From Flavobacterium sp. (GTDB taxonomy: Bacteria > Bacteroidota > Bacteroidia > Flavobacteriales > Flavobacteriaceae), in assembly GCF_003525665.1 (NCBI RefSeq), contig NZ_DQDX01000045.1, positions 1-6,394 on the forward strand: a stretch of 6,394 nt of DNA. The letters are read 5' to 3'. A program made the position numbers and the translations under genes. This document shows positions 5,908-6,394 of the stretch, piece after piece. The notes beneath the pieces are model-generated. The model saw only the letters and a program-made list of their open reading frames with translations. It did not search any database and was not told the origin of the DNA. How positions within the stretch are numbered: the first letter of the stretch is position 1; each line of letters opens with the position of its first letter.

Positions 5908-6339
5908 TTACAACCACATTTTCCATGGAATTCTCACTAAAATCAAAACCAATCCTAAACCATAAAACAAAGCAATTGATTTGAATTTAGCTTCACTTGT
6001 AGTTCCTTTTTTGTGTTTAGACCAACCTATAGTGATAAGTGTGATAGCGATTATGTTAGTTAATGGATGTTCTAACATAGTTAATCTTAGTTCTGCTATT
6101 TTCATTGCGCCTTCTGTAGAAAAAGCTTTCATTCCAACTTCTGAAATAAAATATAAAATAAGGCCAACAACAAGTTGAATGTGCGTTGCAATTAATCCGA
6201 ACAAAGCGATTTTTCTATCTTTTGCAGTAAATTCTTTTTTGGAAGTCATTCCTATAACTGAATTAATGACAGCTACAACTAGTAATAAAAGTGCCAAATA
6301 TGCCCAACCCGAGTGAAATTTTTGAATAAAATTATACAT
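5908..6339 (-). CDS. Small four-helix membrane protein with conserved-looking histidines (uncharacterised, cytochrome b-like)
   Basis: The 143-residue protein has four hydrophobic segments at about 12-31, 44-66, 93-107 and 119-138. Histidines lie at helix ends or within helices: His9 (KFHSGWAY), His53 (ATHIQLVVGL), His91 (LEHPLTNI) and His109. This resembles a family common in Bacteroidota that is variously labelled cytochrome b-like or hypothetical; I recall the family pattern but cannot confirm it here. The arrangement would suit haem or quinone binding near the membrane surface, as in small cytochrome b or haem A synthase-like bundles, but no definite motif proves it. The ATG at 6339 follows a perfect -7 box by 22 bases, and a hairpin terminator follows the stop, so it is probably a single-gene unit. 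The neighbours give no functional hint. Confidence 0.82.
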   Translation of the reverse strand: MYNFIQKFHSGWAYLALLLLVVAVINSVIGMTSKKEFTAKDRKIALFGLIATHIQLVVGLILYFISEVGMKAFSTEGAMKIAELRLTMLEHPLTNIIAITLITIGWSKHKKGTTSEAKFKSIALFYGLGLVLILVRIPWKMWL

Positions 6340-6361
6340 ATAAATTTAATTTTTGTTTTAA

Positions 6362-6369
6362 CAAATATA
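6362..6369 (-). promoter_or_regulatory. -7 promoter element for the four-helix membrane gene
   Basis: The - strand reads TATATTTG, an exact TAnnTTTG match, 22 bases before the ATG at 6339. The region where a -33 TTG would lie is present up to the window edge at 6394 but is a run of T and C without TTG. Confidence 0.6.
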
Positions 6370-6394
6370 GAAAAGAAAAAAAACTCTTTTACAT

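Noticed and set aside
5981..6178. 65-codon + strand open frame opposite the four-helix membrane gene
   Set aside because: Hydrophobic pattern is the antisense reflection of a transmembrane gene; no promoter or domain.
5851..6354. 14-base direct repeat TAAATTTAATTTTT at 5851-5864 and 6341-6354
   Set aside because: Composed only of A and T in AT-rich intergenic DNA; about one such match is expected by chance.

Overview
The window looks like ordinary chromosomal DNA from a member of the Bacteroidota, most likely a Flavobacterium-like species. The evidence is strongly AT-rich DNA, no Shine-Dalgarno-like leaders, four exact matches to the Bacteroidota -7 promoter element (TAnnTTTG) just upstream of genes, and proteins that read like flavobacterial family members. 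No rRNA, tRNA, insertion sequence, CRISPR array or phage gene was seen.

Layout from left to right: (1) an AT-rich leader (1-158) with a promoter and a small repeated word, then a Bax inhibitor-1 family membrane protein on the + strand (159-917). (2) A strong hairpin terminator (937-972) shared with a convergent single-domain PAS protein on the - strand (989-1504). (3) A two-gene - strand unit, read right to left: a large membrane protein of the so-called site-specific recombinase (Gcr, SpecificRecomb) family (2676-4703), then, after 7 bases, DNA polymerase IV (1586-2668). (4) A divergent 89-base promoter region and a CYTH-domain protein on the + strand (4793-5260). (5) An RlpA-like double-psi beta-barrel cell-wall protein on the - strand (5261-5788), whose stop codon directly abuts that of the CYTH gene. 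(6) A small four-helix membrane protein with conserved-looking histidines on the - strand (5908-6339), with its own terminator and promoter.

The genes do not form one obvious pathway. Only the recombinase-family membrane gene and dinB look co-transcribed; the others appear to be single-gene units. No clear undescribed multi-gene system is visible. The points most worth a second look are: the membrane protein coupled to dinB, whose family name does not fit its sequence; a LOV-like PAS protein lacking the photoactive cysteine and most flavin-contacting polar residues; an RlpA homologue with Lys at an expected active-site Glu position; the histidine-bearing four-helix membrane protein; and repeats around the Bax inhibitor promoter.
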